DNA of 33,288 bases from an uncultured Pseudorhodobacter sp. (GCA_913062925.1 CAJXWJ010000041.1:1-33288); one strand, 5' to 3'; shown: positions 23,860 through 32,570, counted from the first letter of the stretch. The notes: a model not told the origin generated them from the letters alone. Translations and numbers: made by a program.

Positions 23860-25008
23860 ATGCGCATTGTCACAGCGGGAATGGGCCTGCGGGCCGGACA
23901 TGTTCTCAGCACGCTTTTGGCCGAGATGCCCGAGGCGAAAGTGGTGGGCTATTACGACCCGAACCCGACACATCTAGAGATGCTGGGCGGCGGCGAGGCG
24001 ATTGAGCGTTATGACGACATCTCCAAGATGCTGTCAGAGGCCAAGCCTGACCTTTACTGCGTTTTCTCGCCCAATGTGTTTCACCTCGAGCAAATCCGCC
24101 TTGGTCTTGAGGCGGGTGTGCAGATCTTCACCGAAAAGCCGGTGGTAATTTCGATTGCCCAGACACTCGAGCTGGCGCGGCTTTTGGCCAAACACGGCGG
24201 AGCTGGGCGCGCCATGGTGGGCTTGGTGCTGCGCTATTCGCAACATATGGTCGATCTGCGCGCAGCACTGGCAGCTGGGCAGTTGGGCGAGATCGTATCG
24301 CTTGAAGCCAATGAGCATATCGCGCCCTATCATGGCGCTTTTTTCATGCGCGACTGGCGGCGAAAAACCGATCTGACCGGCGGCTTTATGCTGGAAAAAT
24401 GCTGCCATGATCTTGATATCTATAACATGATCACCGGATCACGGCCTTTGCGGGTTGCATCCTTTGGCGGGCGCAAAAGCTTTGTGCCCGCCTATGCGCC
24501 CGCCTCGAATGCCGAGGCAGAGATTTTTCATGTCAAGAAATCGGTGTGGAACGCGACGGATGATCCCTTCCATTCGGATGGCGATATTATCGATTTTCAA
24601 ACCGCAATTCTCCACTATGAAACCGGCAGCAGCCTTGCCTTTCACACCAATCTGAACGCGCCGGACGAGCATCGCCGCTTTTGCGTCATGGGCGCGCAGG
24701 GCATGGCCGAGGGCGATTTTGTGCGCGGCTTTTTGAAGGTGACCGCGCGCGATGGCAGGCGGCTTGCTGATCATGATTACACCAGCGGCGCAGCCGGCAA
24801 AGGCGCGCATTATGGCGCCGATGCGATGATGTGCCGTGACATTGCCCGCTTTATGCGCGGCCAATCGGCAGGCTTGCCGGTGTCGATCCTTGACGCGATG
24901 GAAGCGGGGATTGCCGCTCTTGCACTGGACGAGGCGCGCCAATCGGGGCAAGTCGTCGATCTGACCGAGGTTTGGGCGCAGCTTGACGCCTTTGGTTTGC
25001 GCAAATGA
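23860..25008 (+). CDS. Gfo/Idh/MocA family oxidoreductase
   Basis: A 382-residue NAD(P)-dependent enzyme. The N-terminal Rossmann fold starts MRIVTAGMGLRAGHVLST; the glycine motif is altered to GMGLRAG. FTEKPVVIS holds the family's EKP (about residues 94-96), and LEKCCHDLDIYNMI holds the conserved His of the second domain (about 183-190). The family includes sugar and inositol dehydrogenases and the NAD-dependent glycosidases of GH109. In an amino-sugar operon either a sugar 3-oxidation/epimerisation step or GH109-like glycoside cleavage is possible. It follows the ATPase after 3 bases and its stop overlaps the next start (ATGA), so it belongs to the pathway. Confidence 0.88.
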   Translation: MRIVTAGMGLRAGHVLSTLLAEMPEAKVVGYYDPNPTHLEMLGGGEAIERYDDISKMLSEAKPDLYCVFSPNVFHLEQIRLGLEAGVQIFTEKPVVISIAQTLELARLLAKHGGAGRAMVGLVLRYSQHMVDLRAALAAGQLGEIVSLEANEHIAPYHGAFFMRDWRRKTDLTGGFMLEKCCHDLDIYNMITGSRPLRVASFGGRKSFVPAYAPASNAEAEIFHVKKSVWNATDDPFHSDGDIIDFQTAILHYETGSSLAFHTNLNAPDEHRRFCVMGAQGMAEGDFVRGFLKVTARDGRRLADHDYTSGAAGKGAHYGADAMMCRDIARFMRGQSAGLPVSILDAMEAGIAALALDEARQSGQVVDLTEVWAQLDAFGLRK

Positions 25009-26012
25009 CTGCGCATGCGCCACAATTAACGACGCATATGGCCGCCGAAATCGCCCAAGCCCCAGCGGTTTTTGCCAAGGCCGTCGCACAACAGCTGCGC
25101 CTGCCCGATCTGGGTGATCTGCGCGCGATCTATACCGTAGCGCGCGGCTCTTCGGATGCTGCGGCCAATATCCTAAGCTATGAGATCATGCGTGAATTGG
25201 GTTTACCGATGACCTCACTTCCACCTTCGGTGTTTTCGCTTGGGCAGGGGGTTCGGCTGCAAGAGGCGGCGGTTTTGGTGATCAGCCAATCGGGCGCCTC
25301 GGAAGATCTGCTACGCTCGGCGCAAGGAGCAAAGGCGGCGGGCGCGCGGGTCTTGGCATTGGTCAATGCCACAGATAGCGCGGTCGAACAGGCTGCCGAA
25401 GCGACGCTGCGCATTCATGCGGGCCCCGAGCTGGCGGTGCCCGCCACGAAATCCGTGGTCGGCGCGATCGGGGGGGGCATGGCACTGCTGGGCCAGCTGC
25501 GCCCCGATTATGCCCCGCGTGCGGCAGCTTCGGCAGCAGCGATCCAAGCGCTTGCAAGTGTCAGCCTGCCGCAAACCTCGGCCGTCTTGGCAGCCCTGTT
25601 ACGCGCGCGCCATGTCTATGTGATTGGCCGCGATACAGGCTTTGGCGCGGCGCAGGAATTGGCGCTGAAGCTGAAGGAGTGCTGCGCTTTGCATGCCGAG
25701 GCCTATTCCAGCAGCGAGGTGTTGCATGGGCCAATGCAATTGGTCACAAACCCATTGCTGATCTTGATCTTGGATACCGAAGCCCCCGATGTGCAAGACA
25801 GCCTTGATACCGCCGAGGCCCGCTTTCGCGCCGCAGGGGGCACAGTGTTTCGCCTGCGGCCTTCGGATGCGGGCGCGCAGGGCCTGACGCCCGCGGCCGC
25901 AGCGGCGGCTTTGCTTTGCCTGACCTATCCACTTGCACTCAACTTAGCGCTTGCTCTAGGGCTGAACCCCGACCAGCCCAGCACCCTTTCCAAAGTGACG
26001 CAAACCCGATGA
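25005..26012 (+). CDS. SIS-domain sugar isomerase, NagB-II-like glucosamine-6-phosphate deaminase
   Basis: A 335-residue protein with two SIS (sugar isomerase) domains, like the C-terminal half of GlmS but without the glutaminase domain. Phosphosugar-binding motifs are visible: VARGSSDAAANILSYE (about 45-60), VISQSGASED (about 92-101), VIGRDTGFGAAQELALKLKE (about 205-224) and AEAYSSSEVLHGPMQL (about 230-245). Such proteins include NagB-II, which converts glucosamine-6-phosphate to fructose-6-phosphate and ammonia, and fructosamine deglycases. It overlaps the oxidoreductase and AgaS-like genes by ATGA, implying coupled translation. NagB-II is the best match given the NagA-type gene downstream. 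Confidence 0.85.
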   Translation: MTAHAPQLTTHMAAEIAQAPAVFAKAVAQQLRLPDLGDLRAIYTVARGSSDAAANILSYEIMRELGLPMTSLPPSVFSLGQGVRLQEAAVLVISQSGASEDLLRSAQGAKAAGARVLALVNATDSAVEQAAEATLRIHAGPELAVPATKSVVGAIGGGMALLGQLRPDYAPRAAASAAAIQALASVSLPQTSAVLAALLRARHVYVIGRDTGFGAAQELALKLKECCALHAEAYSSSEVLHGPMQLVTNPLLILILDTEAPDVQDSLDTAEARFRAAGGTVFRLRPSDAGAQGLTPAAAAAALLCLTYPLALNLALALGLNPDQPSTLSKVTQTR

Positions 26013-27070
26013 TGCCCCTATCCCAAACCGCCACATGGCGCGAGATACATGCGCAACCCGCGATCTGGCAGGCCTGGGGGCAAACACTTGATGTCGCAGC
26101 CTTGCGGGCCTGGATTGCGGCGCTGCAAGTGCCCGAGATTTGGCTCTGCGGTGCGGGCAGTTCGGCCTATATCGGCGAGATCATTGCCGCAGGTCTGCAA
26201 GGCCAAACCGGCCCGCGCCTTTGCGCCATAGCCACAACAGACATCGTCGCGCGCCCGCATGCCTATTTGCGCGGCGAGCCAAGACTGGTGATTTCCTTTG
26301 GCCGCTCGGGCAATTCGGCAGAATCGATTGGGCTATTAGACGCGCTGGACGCGCTTGCGCCCGATTGGCCAAGGCTGAACGTCACCTGCAATGCCGCCTC
26401 GCATCTTGCGGCGCGTGCGGGTTGCAAAGTGATCTGCCTGCCCGAAGCTTGCCATGATGCAGGCTTTGCAATGACCTCCAGTTTTTCGACCATGCTTTTG
26501 ACCGCGCTTTCGCTGTTGGATCAGACCCTTACGCCCAAACAAAGCCCCAAGCGTTGGGCCGATTTGGCCAAAGACCTTACCGCCCTGCTGCCCGCTTATG
26601 CGGCCCAAGCCTCAGGCCTGCGCCGCCCAGATCGCGCGGTGTTTTTGGGCAGCGGCGCGCTGGCCTTTGCCGCACGCGAGGCTGCGCTGAAAGTGATGGA
26701 GTTGTCGGCAGGCCAAACCCCTGCACTCTGGGACAGCGCCTTGGGCTTTCGGCATGGGCCAAAAAGCTTTGTCGATCAAGGCACCCAGATCTGGCTTTTT
26801 CGCAGTTTCACCGCGCAAACGCTTGCCTATGAGGCCGATCTTGCAGTCGAGCTTGCGCAGCAATTCCCTCATAGCCCGCTACATCTGCCGCAGTTGCCGC
26901 AGCCCTATCCCGAACCTTGGGCGGCACCGCTTTATGTGGCCTTGGCGCAGGTTTTGGCGGCGGTATGGTCAGATTCGATGGGGTTTGACGTCGATGATCC
27001 CTTTGCGGGCAAGGGCACGCTGACGCGGGTGGTGGCGCATGTACGGCTGCATCCCGTGGAGGCGTGCTGA
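26009..27070 (+). CDS. agaS: AgaS-like SIS protein, galactosamine-6-phosphate deaminase/isomerase
   Basis: A 353-residue SIS protein that closely follows E. coli AgaS as I recall it: WLCGAGSSAYIGEIIAAGL, TTDIVARP, LVISFGRSGNSAES, ETHDRGFAMTSS-type segment (here EACHDAGFAMTSS), VFLGSGALAFAAREAALKV-MEL and FRHGPKSFVD, ending in VAHVRLHP. E. coli AgaS is 384 residues. I use ATG 26009, overlapping the previous gene by ATGA; the frame is open 31 codons upstream without support. AgaS deaminates galactosamine-6-phosphate to tagatose-6-phosphate. Its presence beside NagB-II means both GlcNAc- and GalNAc-derived sugars could be processed here. Confidence 0.9.
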   Translation: MMPLSQTATWREIHAQPAIWQAWGQTLDVAALRAWIAALQVPEIWLCGAGSSAYIGEIIAAGLQGQTGPRLCAIATTDIVARPHAYLRGEPRLVISFGRSGNSAESIGLLDALDALAPDWPRLNVTCNAASHLAARAGCKVICLPEACHDAGFAMTSSFSTMLLTALSLLDQTLTPKQSPKRWADLAKDLTALLPAYAAQASGLRRPDRAVFLGSGALAFAAREAALKVMELSAGQTPALWDSALGFRHGPKSFVDQGTQIWLFRSFTAQTLAYEADLAVELAQQFPHSPLHLPQLPQPYPEPWAAPLYVALAQVLAAVWSDSMGFDVDDPFAGKGTLTRVVAHVRLHPVEAC

Positions 27071-27975
27071 TGGCGGCGGGGATTGATCTGGGCGGCACCA
27101 AGATCGAGGCGCAGGTCTTTGACGCGGCTTGGCAGCTGACCGCCCGCACCAGATGGCCAACACCGAAATCCTATCGCGATTTGGTCGCAGCTATGGCCGA
27201 TGCGGTGGCTTGGTGCGAGGCACAAGCCGGAGCTGGCGTTGCGGTGGGCGTCTCGGCTGCGGGGTTGATAAACCCTGCCACGGGCCTTGCCTTGACGGCA
27301 AATCTTGCCGCCTCGGGGCAGCCGTTTGTTGTCGATATCACCCGCGCAGCCGGACGCGAGGTGGTATGGGTCAATGATTGCCGCGCTTTGGCGCTGTCAG
27401 AGGCGCGCTTTGGCGCCGCCCAAGGCTGTGATCCCGCGCTGGCGCTGATCTTTGGCACCGGACTTGCTGGCGGCGTGGTGACAGGCGGGCAAGTGATGCC
27501 GGCCTTTGCGGGATTGGGTGGCGAGTTTGGGCATTTCCCGCTGCCCGCGGGGCCGATGATCGCGCATGGCCTGCCGGTTTTGCCCTGTGGCTGCGGACGA
27601 AAGGGCTGCACCGAGACGCTACTCTCGGCCCCGGGGCTGGCGCGGATCGCGGCGCATGTGACGGGCCGCATCCTAAGCCCAGAGCAGGTGATCGAGGGGC
27701 GCAACACCGACGCGGGCCTGCAACAGGCTTGGGCGATTTGGCTGGATCTGGCCTGCGATTTTCTGATCACACTCTGCTTTACGCTTGACCCTGCGGTGAT
27801 CGTGATCGGCGGCGGCCTCTCGAATGCGCCGGGGCTTGTCGATGATCTGGCCCAGCGGCTTGCCGCGGCGACGCTGAAGGATTTTGCGATCCCGCCACTG
27901 CGTTTGGCACAGGGTGGCGATGCCTCTGGCGCACGCGGGGCGGCCTATGCCGCTTGGCACGAGGCGCAGCCATGA
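27070..27975 (+). CDS. ROK-family sugar kinase, N-acetylhexosamine kinase candidate
   Basis: A 301-residue ROK kinase. The ATP motif is GIDLGGTKIEAQ (residues 4-15). The zinc-binding signature is CGCGRKGCTET (about 178-188) after GGEFGHFPLP (about 154-163). It would phosphorylate a free amino sugar or its N-acetyl form after ABC uptake, which, unlike a PTS, delivers an unphosphorylated sugar. ATG 27070 overlaps the AgaS stop (TGATG) and is preferred to a GTG two codons earlier. It fits the missing phosphorylation step of the pathway between import and NagA. Confidence 0.92.
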   Translation: MAAGIDLGGTKIEAQVFDAAWQLTARTRWPTPKSYRDLVAAMADAVAWCEAQAGAGVAVGVSAAGLINPATGLALTANLAASGQPFVVDITRAAGREVVWVNDCRALALSEARFGAAQGCDPALALIFGTGLAGGVVTGGQVMPAFAGLGGEFGHFPLPAGPMIAHGLPVLPCGCGRKGCTETLLSAPGLARIAAHVTGRILSPEQVIEGRNTDAGLQQAWAIWLDLACDFLITLCFTLDPAVIVIGGGLSNAPGLVDDLAQRLAAATLKDFAIPPLRLAQGGDASGARGAAYAAWHEAQP

Positions 27976-29246
27976 CCCAGCCTCTGCGCCGGATCATCGC
28001 GCAAAATCGCAGTGGGCAGGCTGTTGCTATCCCCTCGATCTGTTCGGCGCATCCTGCGGTGCTGGAGGCATCGTTGACTCTCGCGCAGACTTTGGGCGCG
28101 CCTTTGGTGATCGAGGCCACTTCGAACCAAGTCAACCAAGACGGCGGCTATACAGGCATGACCCCGCCAGATTTTATTGCCTTTGTGACGGCAATTGCGC
28201 AGGCGGCGGGAGTCGAGCCAAAGAGCCTGCTGTTTGGTGGCGACCATCTGGGGCCTCAGGCTTGGCGCGCCCTACCCGCGGCGGCGGCAATGGACAAAGC
28301 ACGCGATCTGGTGGCCGATTATGCTCGGGCTGGCTTTGGCAAATTGCATCTGGATTGCTCTGAAGGCTGTGCGGGTGAAACCGCACAACTGCCCGATGCC
28401 GTAACCGCCGCACGCAGTGCAGATTTGGCCGCCGTGGCCCTGCGTGCGGCACCAAATCCTGCGGATCTGTTGTTTGTGATTGGCACCGAGGTGCCCCCAC
28501 CGGGGGGCGCGCGCGCTGATGAGGCAGGCGATATCCCCGCCACCACGCCGGCTGCCGCAATGGCCACCTTGGCCGCGCATAAGCTGGCTTTCGAATCGGC
28601 AGGCATCGGCGCTGCCTTGGATCAAATCGGCGGGCTTGTGGTGCAGCCGGGGGTCGAATTCTCGCCCCAGAAGGTGCATGCTTTACCGCTTGCGCGCGAC
28701 CCAGAGCTGTTGCGCGCGCTGCAAGATTGGCCGGCGGTCTGCCTCGAGGCGCATTCAACCGATTACCAAGATCCCGCCGTGTTTCCCCGCCTTGCCGAAC
28801 TTGGCTTTGCCTTTCAAAAGGTTGGCCCCGCACTGACCTTCGCTTGGCGCGCGGCACTTTATGCGCTGGACCAGATCCGCGCAGATCTGGGGGGTCCGCA
28901 TGGACCCCGCCTGGCCGATGTGATGGAGGCCGCGATGCTGGCTGCTCCGGGCTATTGGCAAGGCCATTATAACCAAAAGGCAGGCGATCTTTATGACCAG
29001 CGCCATTTCGGCCTTGCCGACCGCATTCGCTATTACTGGCCCGCCCCGCAAGCCGAGGCCGCAGTGGCCGCGCTGTTTGCCGATCTAGAGCGCGTCACTT
29101 TGCCCGATCACGCGCTTTTGCGCCATTTTGCAGCAGCAGAGGTTGCAAGCGCGCGGCGCAGCGCGCATGGCTTGCCGCGCGCTTTGGCCTTGGCAAAGGT
29201 GCAATCCGCCCTGCGACCGTATTTCTTCTTGTTTCCAACGACATAG
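27972..29246 (+). CDS. GatZ/KbaZ-like D-tagatose-bisphosphate aldolase subunit family protein
   Basis: A 424-residue GatZ/KbaZ/AgaZ-family protein (the usual length is about 420-430). Recognisable parts are GQAVAIPSICSAHPAVLEAS near the N-terminus, LVIEATSNQVNQDGGYTGM (about 45-63), LLFGGDHLGP (about 86-95), KLHLDCSEGCAGE (about 123-135), VIGTEVPPPGGA and QKVGPALTFAWRAALYAL. In E. coli this family forms the non-catalytic subunit that stabilises the tagatose-1,6-bisphosphate aldolase catalytic subunit (GatY/KbaY). No GatY-like gene is in the window. It overlaps the kinase gene by ATGA, so it belongs to the pathway. It may have an independent activity here. Confidence 0.92.
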   Translation: MTQPLRRIIAQNRSGQAVAIPSICSAHPAVLEASLTLAQTLGAPLVIEATSNQVNQDGGYTGMTPPDFIAFVTAIAQAAGVEPKSLLFGGDHLGPQAWRALPAAAAMDKARDLVADYARAGFGKLHLDCSEGCAGETAQLPDAVTAARSADLAAVALRAAPNPADLLFVIGTEVPPPGGARADEAGDIPATTPAAAMATLAAHKLAFESAGIGAALDQIGGLVVQPGVEFSPQKVHALPLARDPELLRALQDWPAVCLEAHSTDYQDPAVFPRLAELGFAFQKVGPALTFAWRAALYALDQIRADLGGPHGPRLADVMEAAMLAAPGYWQGHYNQKAGDLYDQRHFGLADRIRYYWPAPQAEAAVAALFADLERVTLPDHALLRHFAAAEVASARRSAHGLPRALALAKVQSALRPYFFLFPTT

Positions 29247-29256
29247 GATCTCGCCC

Positions 29257-30405
29257 ATGTGCGCAACCCTTGCCGCCCCAATCTGGATCGCCCCCGACGC
29301 GCTGTTTGACGGGCAGCGGCTGCGGCAAGGCATGGCGCTTGCGGTGACAGGAGCGCGGACGGGAGACCTGCGCGCGCGCGCTCAGGTGCCTGCCGATGCG
29401 CGGCTGGTCAAGGTTGCGGGGACAGTCTGCGCGGGGTTTCTAGATTTGCAGGTCAATGGCGGCGGGGATGCGTTGCTGAACAACGATCAATCGGTGACGA
29501 CACTTGCCCGTATGGCCGCCGCGCATCGCCGCTTTGGCACCGTCGGCATTCTGCCCACAGTCATCACCGATGCGCCCGAGGTCTTAGAACGCGCGGTCGA
29601 AGCCGCGCTTGCCGCTCAAGGGTCACAGGGTCTTTTGGGGCTGCATATTGAAGGACCGCATATTTCGGTGGCAAGGCGCGGCACGCATCTGGCGCAATAT
29701 GTCCGCCCCTTCGAGCCGCAGACTCTGGCTCATATTCAGCGTCTGCGTGCGGCAGAGATCTTTGTTAAAATCACGCTGGCCCCCGAAAGCACGACCCCTG
29801 CCCAAGTGGCGCAGATTGTGGAAACGGGCGCTGTGGTGTCGATTGGCCACTCGGACGCCACGGCAGAGCAGGTGCGTGCGCTGCTGGATGCCGGAGCAAG
29901 CTGCTTTACCCATTTGTTCAACGCGATGTCGCCAATGCTGAACCGCGCAGCCGGGGTGACGGGGGCCGGCATCAACTCGGCAGCCTATGTGGGGATCATC
30001 TGCGACGGGCATCATGTGGCCGATGAAATGCTGGGGCTTGCCATCCGCGCCCGCCCCGTTCCAGGCCGGATGTTTTTGGTTTCTGATGCGATGTCAACCG
30101 TCGGCGGCTCGCCCAGCTTTACGCTTTATGGCCAGCATTTGCATCTTGAAGCCGGACGGCTGGTCAATGCCGAAGGCTCGCTTGCAGGCGCCCATATCAC
30201 CATGGCGGAGGGTCTAGCCCGGCTGATCAAAAACGTCGGCATCGCGCCAGAGCAGGCGCTGGATATGGCAATCTCGGCCCCCGCGCGTCTGCTCGGCCGC
30301 GATGCGCTGGCAAGCCCCTGCGCGCGCGCACTGGAAGATGTGCTGCTGCTTGGCACCGATTGGAGCGTGACCCCGCTTGCCACAGCCCTGACAGAGATCA
30401 GCTGA
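29257..30405 (+). CDS. nagA: N-acetylglucosamine/galactosamine-6-phosphate deacetylase (NagA family)
   Basis: A 382-residue amidohydrolase of the NagA family. Landmark motifs are AGFLDLQVNGGGD (about 61-73), LHIEGPHIS (about 129-137, Glu metal ligand), SIGHSDA (about 195-201), HLFNAMSPMLNRA (about 217-229), DGHH and LVSDAM (about 273-278, catalytic Asp). It removes the acetyl group from GlcNAc-6-P, or GalNAc-6-P in AgaA variants, before the SIS deaminases act. ATG 29257 starts 10 bases after the GatZ stop; the longer frame from 29128 overlaps gatZ and is not supported. It is the last gene of the operon, facing the convergent membrane-anchor gene 157 bases away. I saw no intrinsic terminator in that gap. 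Confidence 0.93.
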   Translation: MCATLAAPIWIAPDALFDGQRLRQGMALAVTGARTGDLRARAQVPADARLVKVAGTVCAGFLDLQVNGGGDALLNNDQSVTTLARMAAAHRRFGTVGILPTVITDAPEVLERAVEAALAAQGSQGLLGLHIEGPHISVARRGTHLAQYVRPFEPQTLAHIQRLRAAEIFVKITLAPESTTPAQVAQIVETGAVVSIGHSDATAEQVRALLDAGASCFTHLFNAMSPMLNRAAGVTGAGINSAAYVGIICDGHHVADEMLGLAIRARPVPGRMFLVSDAMSTVGGSPSFTLYGQHLHLEAGRLVNAEGSLAGAHITMAEGLARLIKNVGIAPEQALDMAISAPARLLGRDALASPCARALEDVLLLGTDWSVTPLATALTEIS

Positions 30406-30562
30406 CAGCTTTGCAAAGTTTGAGGGTGGCCTTCGCCAGATCAAAGAATGTGCGAAATTGCGCCTGAGCAGTGGGACGGTTGCTTGGGCGCACCGAGCCA
30501 CCGACAGGCCTTGACGCAGAGGATGGGTGGCGACCCAATTGAACCGCCACCGGTTCCGCAAG

Positions 30563-31357
30563 CTATGGCGCTTTCAACTGAGCATAATCGCCTGCGGTGC
30601 GCAGGGTGACGACGACAGGCGCTTCGGTTCGGTTACGCCAGAACCAGCCGTGGTTGCCGGAAAAAGCGGCAGTCAATTCTCCCACCTGTCCCGGCGTGCT
30701 GCGGCCCTGTTCATAGCTGGTTTTTTGTCCGTTACCGTCGCCATGCGTGTCGTAGTTCACAACAGAGCCGTTCGCGGTCCATTCAAAACGGGCCACTTCG
30801 CCTTGCTGCATGGCAAGCTTCACTTCGATCCCCTCGCCGGGCGCAAGGGTGTAGCTGACCTCGTCGCGCCAGATTGGGGTGGTGCCTGACGAAGTATCAG
30901 GCGCTTGGCTGGCAGGGGCCTGTGCATTTAGCACCGCTGCCGGACTGGAAAGCGCAATAGCTGCCGTCGTGGATGCCGGAGCTATAGCAGGCGCCCCAAT
31001 GGCAGCCCTGATACTGGCAAGCTGCGCTTCAATCTGGTCGAGCCGCGCCATAACCGCTGGATCTGATGCCATAAGACCAAAGCGCGGGTCTGTGTCATCG
31101 GCCTCGGCCTCGGCATAAAGTTGCTGCTTGATCTGGCCCATCTCGGCCAGACCCAGCACGGCACCAAGGCCTGTCGGGTCAACCCCATATTCGGCGGGCA
31201 TGTAGACGATGCCAAGCACCGCAAGAGCCGTCACGCCCGACAAAAGACTAGAGCGCAGCAAGCCTGTCGATGTGGCCGCAATTGTGCGGACCTGATTTGA
31301 GCGTTCAGCGCGAAGCGGCTGTGGGGCAGAGCGGCGGGTGTCTATGTTCTGTTGCAT
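30563..31357 (-). CDS. Conserved membrane-anchored protein (HupE partner)
   Basis: A 264-residue protein with one membrane span near the N-terminus (about residues 33-53, LLSGVTALAVLGIVYMPAEY), a conserved EYGVDPTGLGAVLGL segment after it, a short helix (MARLDQIEAQLASIRAAIG), a Pro/Ala/Ser linker and a C-terminal globular domain with YTLAPGEGIEVKLAM and GNHGWFWRNRTEAPVVVTL. Similar proteins are annotated only as transmembrane anchors and commonly stand beside HupE/UreJ genes, as here. The globular part should face the periplasm. I prefer ATG 31357; a TTG at 31375 that overlaps the HupE stop is possible. Function unknown, probably metal-linked by context. Confidence 0.75.
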   Translation of the reverse strand: MQQNIDTRRSAPQPLRAERSNQVRTIAATSTGLLRSSLLSGVTALAVLGIVYMPAEYGVDPTGLGAVLGLAEMGQIKQQLYAEAEADDTDPRFGLMASDPAVMARLDQIEAQLASIRAAIGAPAIAPASTTAAIALSSPAAVLNAQAPASQAPDTSSGTTPIWRDEVSYTLAPGEGIEVKLAMQQGEVARFEWTANGSVVNYDTHGDGNGQKTSYEQGRSTPGQVGELTAAFSGNHGWFWRNRTEAPVVVTLRTAGDYAQLKAP

Positions 31358-31371
31358 GTGTTTCCAGTCCT

Positions 31372-32079
31372 TCAAGCCATTGCCAAACCGAGGAGCTGAA
31401 AGCCCATCAGGTAAAAGCCAAGTCCCATCATGATGACGTTTGCGCGATAAGCCTGCGCTGCGAATGCAGGTGAGGCACGCCAGCGCTGCATCACCAAAAG
31501 GATCATCGCCAGCGCTGTCAGCTGCCCAATCTCGACGCCTGCGTTGAAGGCGATCAAGTTCACCAGCAGCCCATCTGGCGCAATGTTGTATTCAATAATC
31601 TTTGAAGCAAGCCCGAAGCCATGCAAAAAGCCAAAGATCAGCGTCGCGATCTTGGTGTTTGGCTGAATGCCAAACCAAACCCGAAACGCCCCAAGGTTAT
31701 CAAGCGCTTTGTAAATCACCGAAAAGCCGATGATGGCGTCGATAACATAAGCGTTGATGCCAAAGTTGAACCAAACGCCTGCCAGCATCGTTACCGAATG
31801 CCCGATGGCGAAGAGCGTGACGTAAACGCCGATCTCGCGCATCCCATACAAAAAGAAGATGACGCCAAACAGAAACAGGATGTGATCGTATCCCGTCACC
31901 ATGTGTTTGGCTCCAAGATACAGGAAGGGAATAATCTGTGGGCCGCTGATTTCTTGAATATAGCCCTTGTCGCCAAGAGTGACGGCATGCGCCAGCGCTG
32001 TGCTTGCCCAGAATAGGCAAAGCAATATCGTGGCAAGCGGCAGTGCGACGCGTTGCAGCGCCGTAGAAAAAATGGTCAT
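31372..32079 (-). CDS. HupE/UreJ family metal permease-like protein
   Basis: A 235-residue membrane protein with a signal-like N-terminus ending at TALAHA and about six further spans. HupE/UreJ features are MVTGYDHILFLFGVIFFLYG (about 60-79) with the GxDHxLF motif, AIGHSVTML (about 92-100) and FGFLHGFGLASKI (about 148-160). Some HupE proteins import nickel or cobalt; the many His and Asp in the membrane helices fit a divalent-metal path. No hydrogenase or urease genes are present, so the metal serves something else or the protein has another substrate. It lies between the His-rich protein and the anchor gene on the same strand. Confidence 0.88.
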   Translation of the reverse strand: MTIFSTALQRVALPLATILLCLFWASTALAHAVTLGDKGYIQEISGPQIIPFLYLGAKHMVTGYDHILFLFGVIFFLYGMREIGVYVTLFAIGHSVTMLAGVWFNFGINAYVIDAIIGFSVIYKALDNLGAFRVWFGIQPNTKIATLIFGFLHGFGLASKIIEYNIAPDGLLVNLIAFNAGVEIGQLTALAMILLVMQRWRASPAFAAQAYRANVIMMGLGFYLMGFQLLGLAMA

Positions 32080-32141
32080 AAAGTTGTCCTGAAGCGGGAG
32101 ACATCGATCTGGTTGGCGTCAGCAGAGCCTGGCCATCCGGT

Positions 32142-32519
32142 TTAAACGATCGACAAGCCGCTTCTTGGCGGCCGTCTGAGGCCATCGCGCGCGATACCCG
32201 ACCTCTGTTGATTTTGGAATATCGACAGGCCTTGTGGCGCAGCAGGCTCGGTTACGGTGCTTGTCTGCAGGATGACGCTTGTCGAATGATCGTGATCAAA
32301 GCCAGCGTGGTGCCCTCGATCCTGCGTATCGGTACGATGATCCTCGGGCCGGTCTGGCAGCTTTTGTGCCGCCTGTTCGCTGCCCCACGCGGAATGGTCT
32401 GCTTGGGCGGCCAGGTTGCCCGGGCCGTGGCTCACCGCATCCGCCGCCGGAGCAATGCTCATCGCCAGGATCAGCACAAAGGCTGCAAGTCCTTGAAGGG
32501 CATGGGTGATCCGACGCAT
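32142..32519 (-). CDS. His/Asp-rich exported protein, candidate metal binder
   Basis: A 125-residue small protein with a Sec signal peptide (positive start MRRITHALQG, hydrophobic core, probable cleavage at about PAADA-VS). The mature part carries a cluster of His, Asp and Glu (DHSAW, EDHRTDTQDRGHH, FDHDHST, about residues 41-80) able to bind divalent metals. The C-terminus is basic (RSGIARDGLRRPP). It is the first gene of the cassette, 62 bases before the HupE-like gene, so it may bind metal in the periplasm for that permease. I do not recognise a named family. Expression would start from the divergent region 32520-32593. Confidence 0.7.
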   Translation of the reverse strand: MRRITHALQGLAAFVLILAMSIAPAADAVSHGPGNLAAQADHSAWGSEQAAQKLPDRPEDHRTDTQDRGHHAGFDHDHSTSVILQTSTVTEPAAPQGLSIFQNQQRSGIARDGLRRPPRSGLSIV

Positions 32520-32570
32520 CTGCTCTCTCGTGTTCCTATCGTCTTAGGCCGGTCTTTTTCATTGAAATAT

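Noticed and set aside
28870-28910. Palindromic CAGATC/GATCTG and GGGGTCC-type repeats
   Set aside because: They lie inside the GatZ-type coding region and are explained by codon use; no regulatory role is supported.
30406-30562. Possible transposase remnant on the minus strand between nagA and the anchor gene
   Set aside because: The translations look vaguely like insertion-sequence C-termini, but no frame gives a firm match and there are no terminal repeats.
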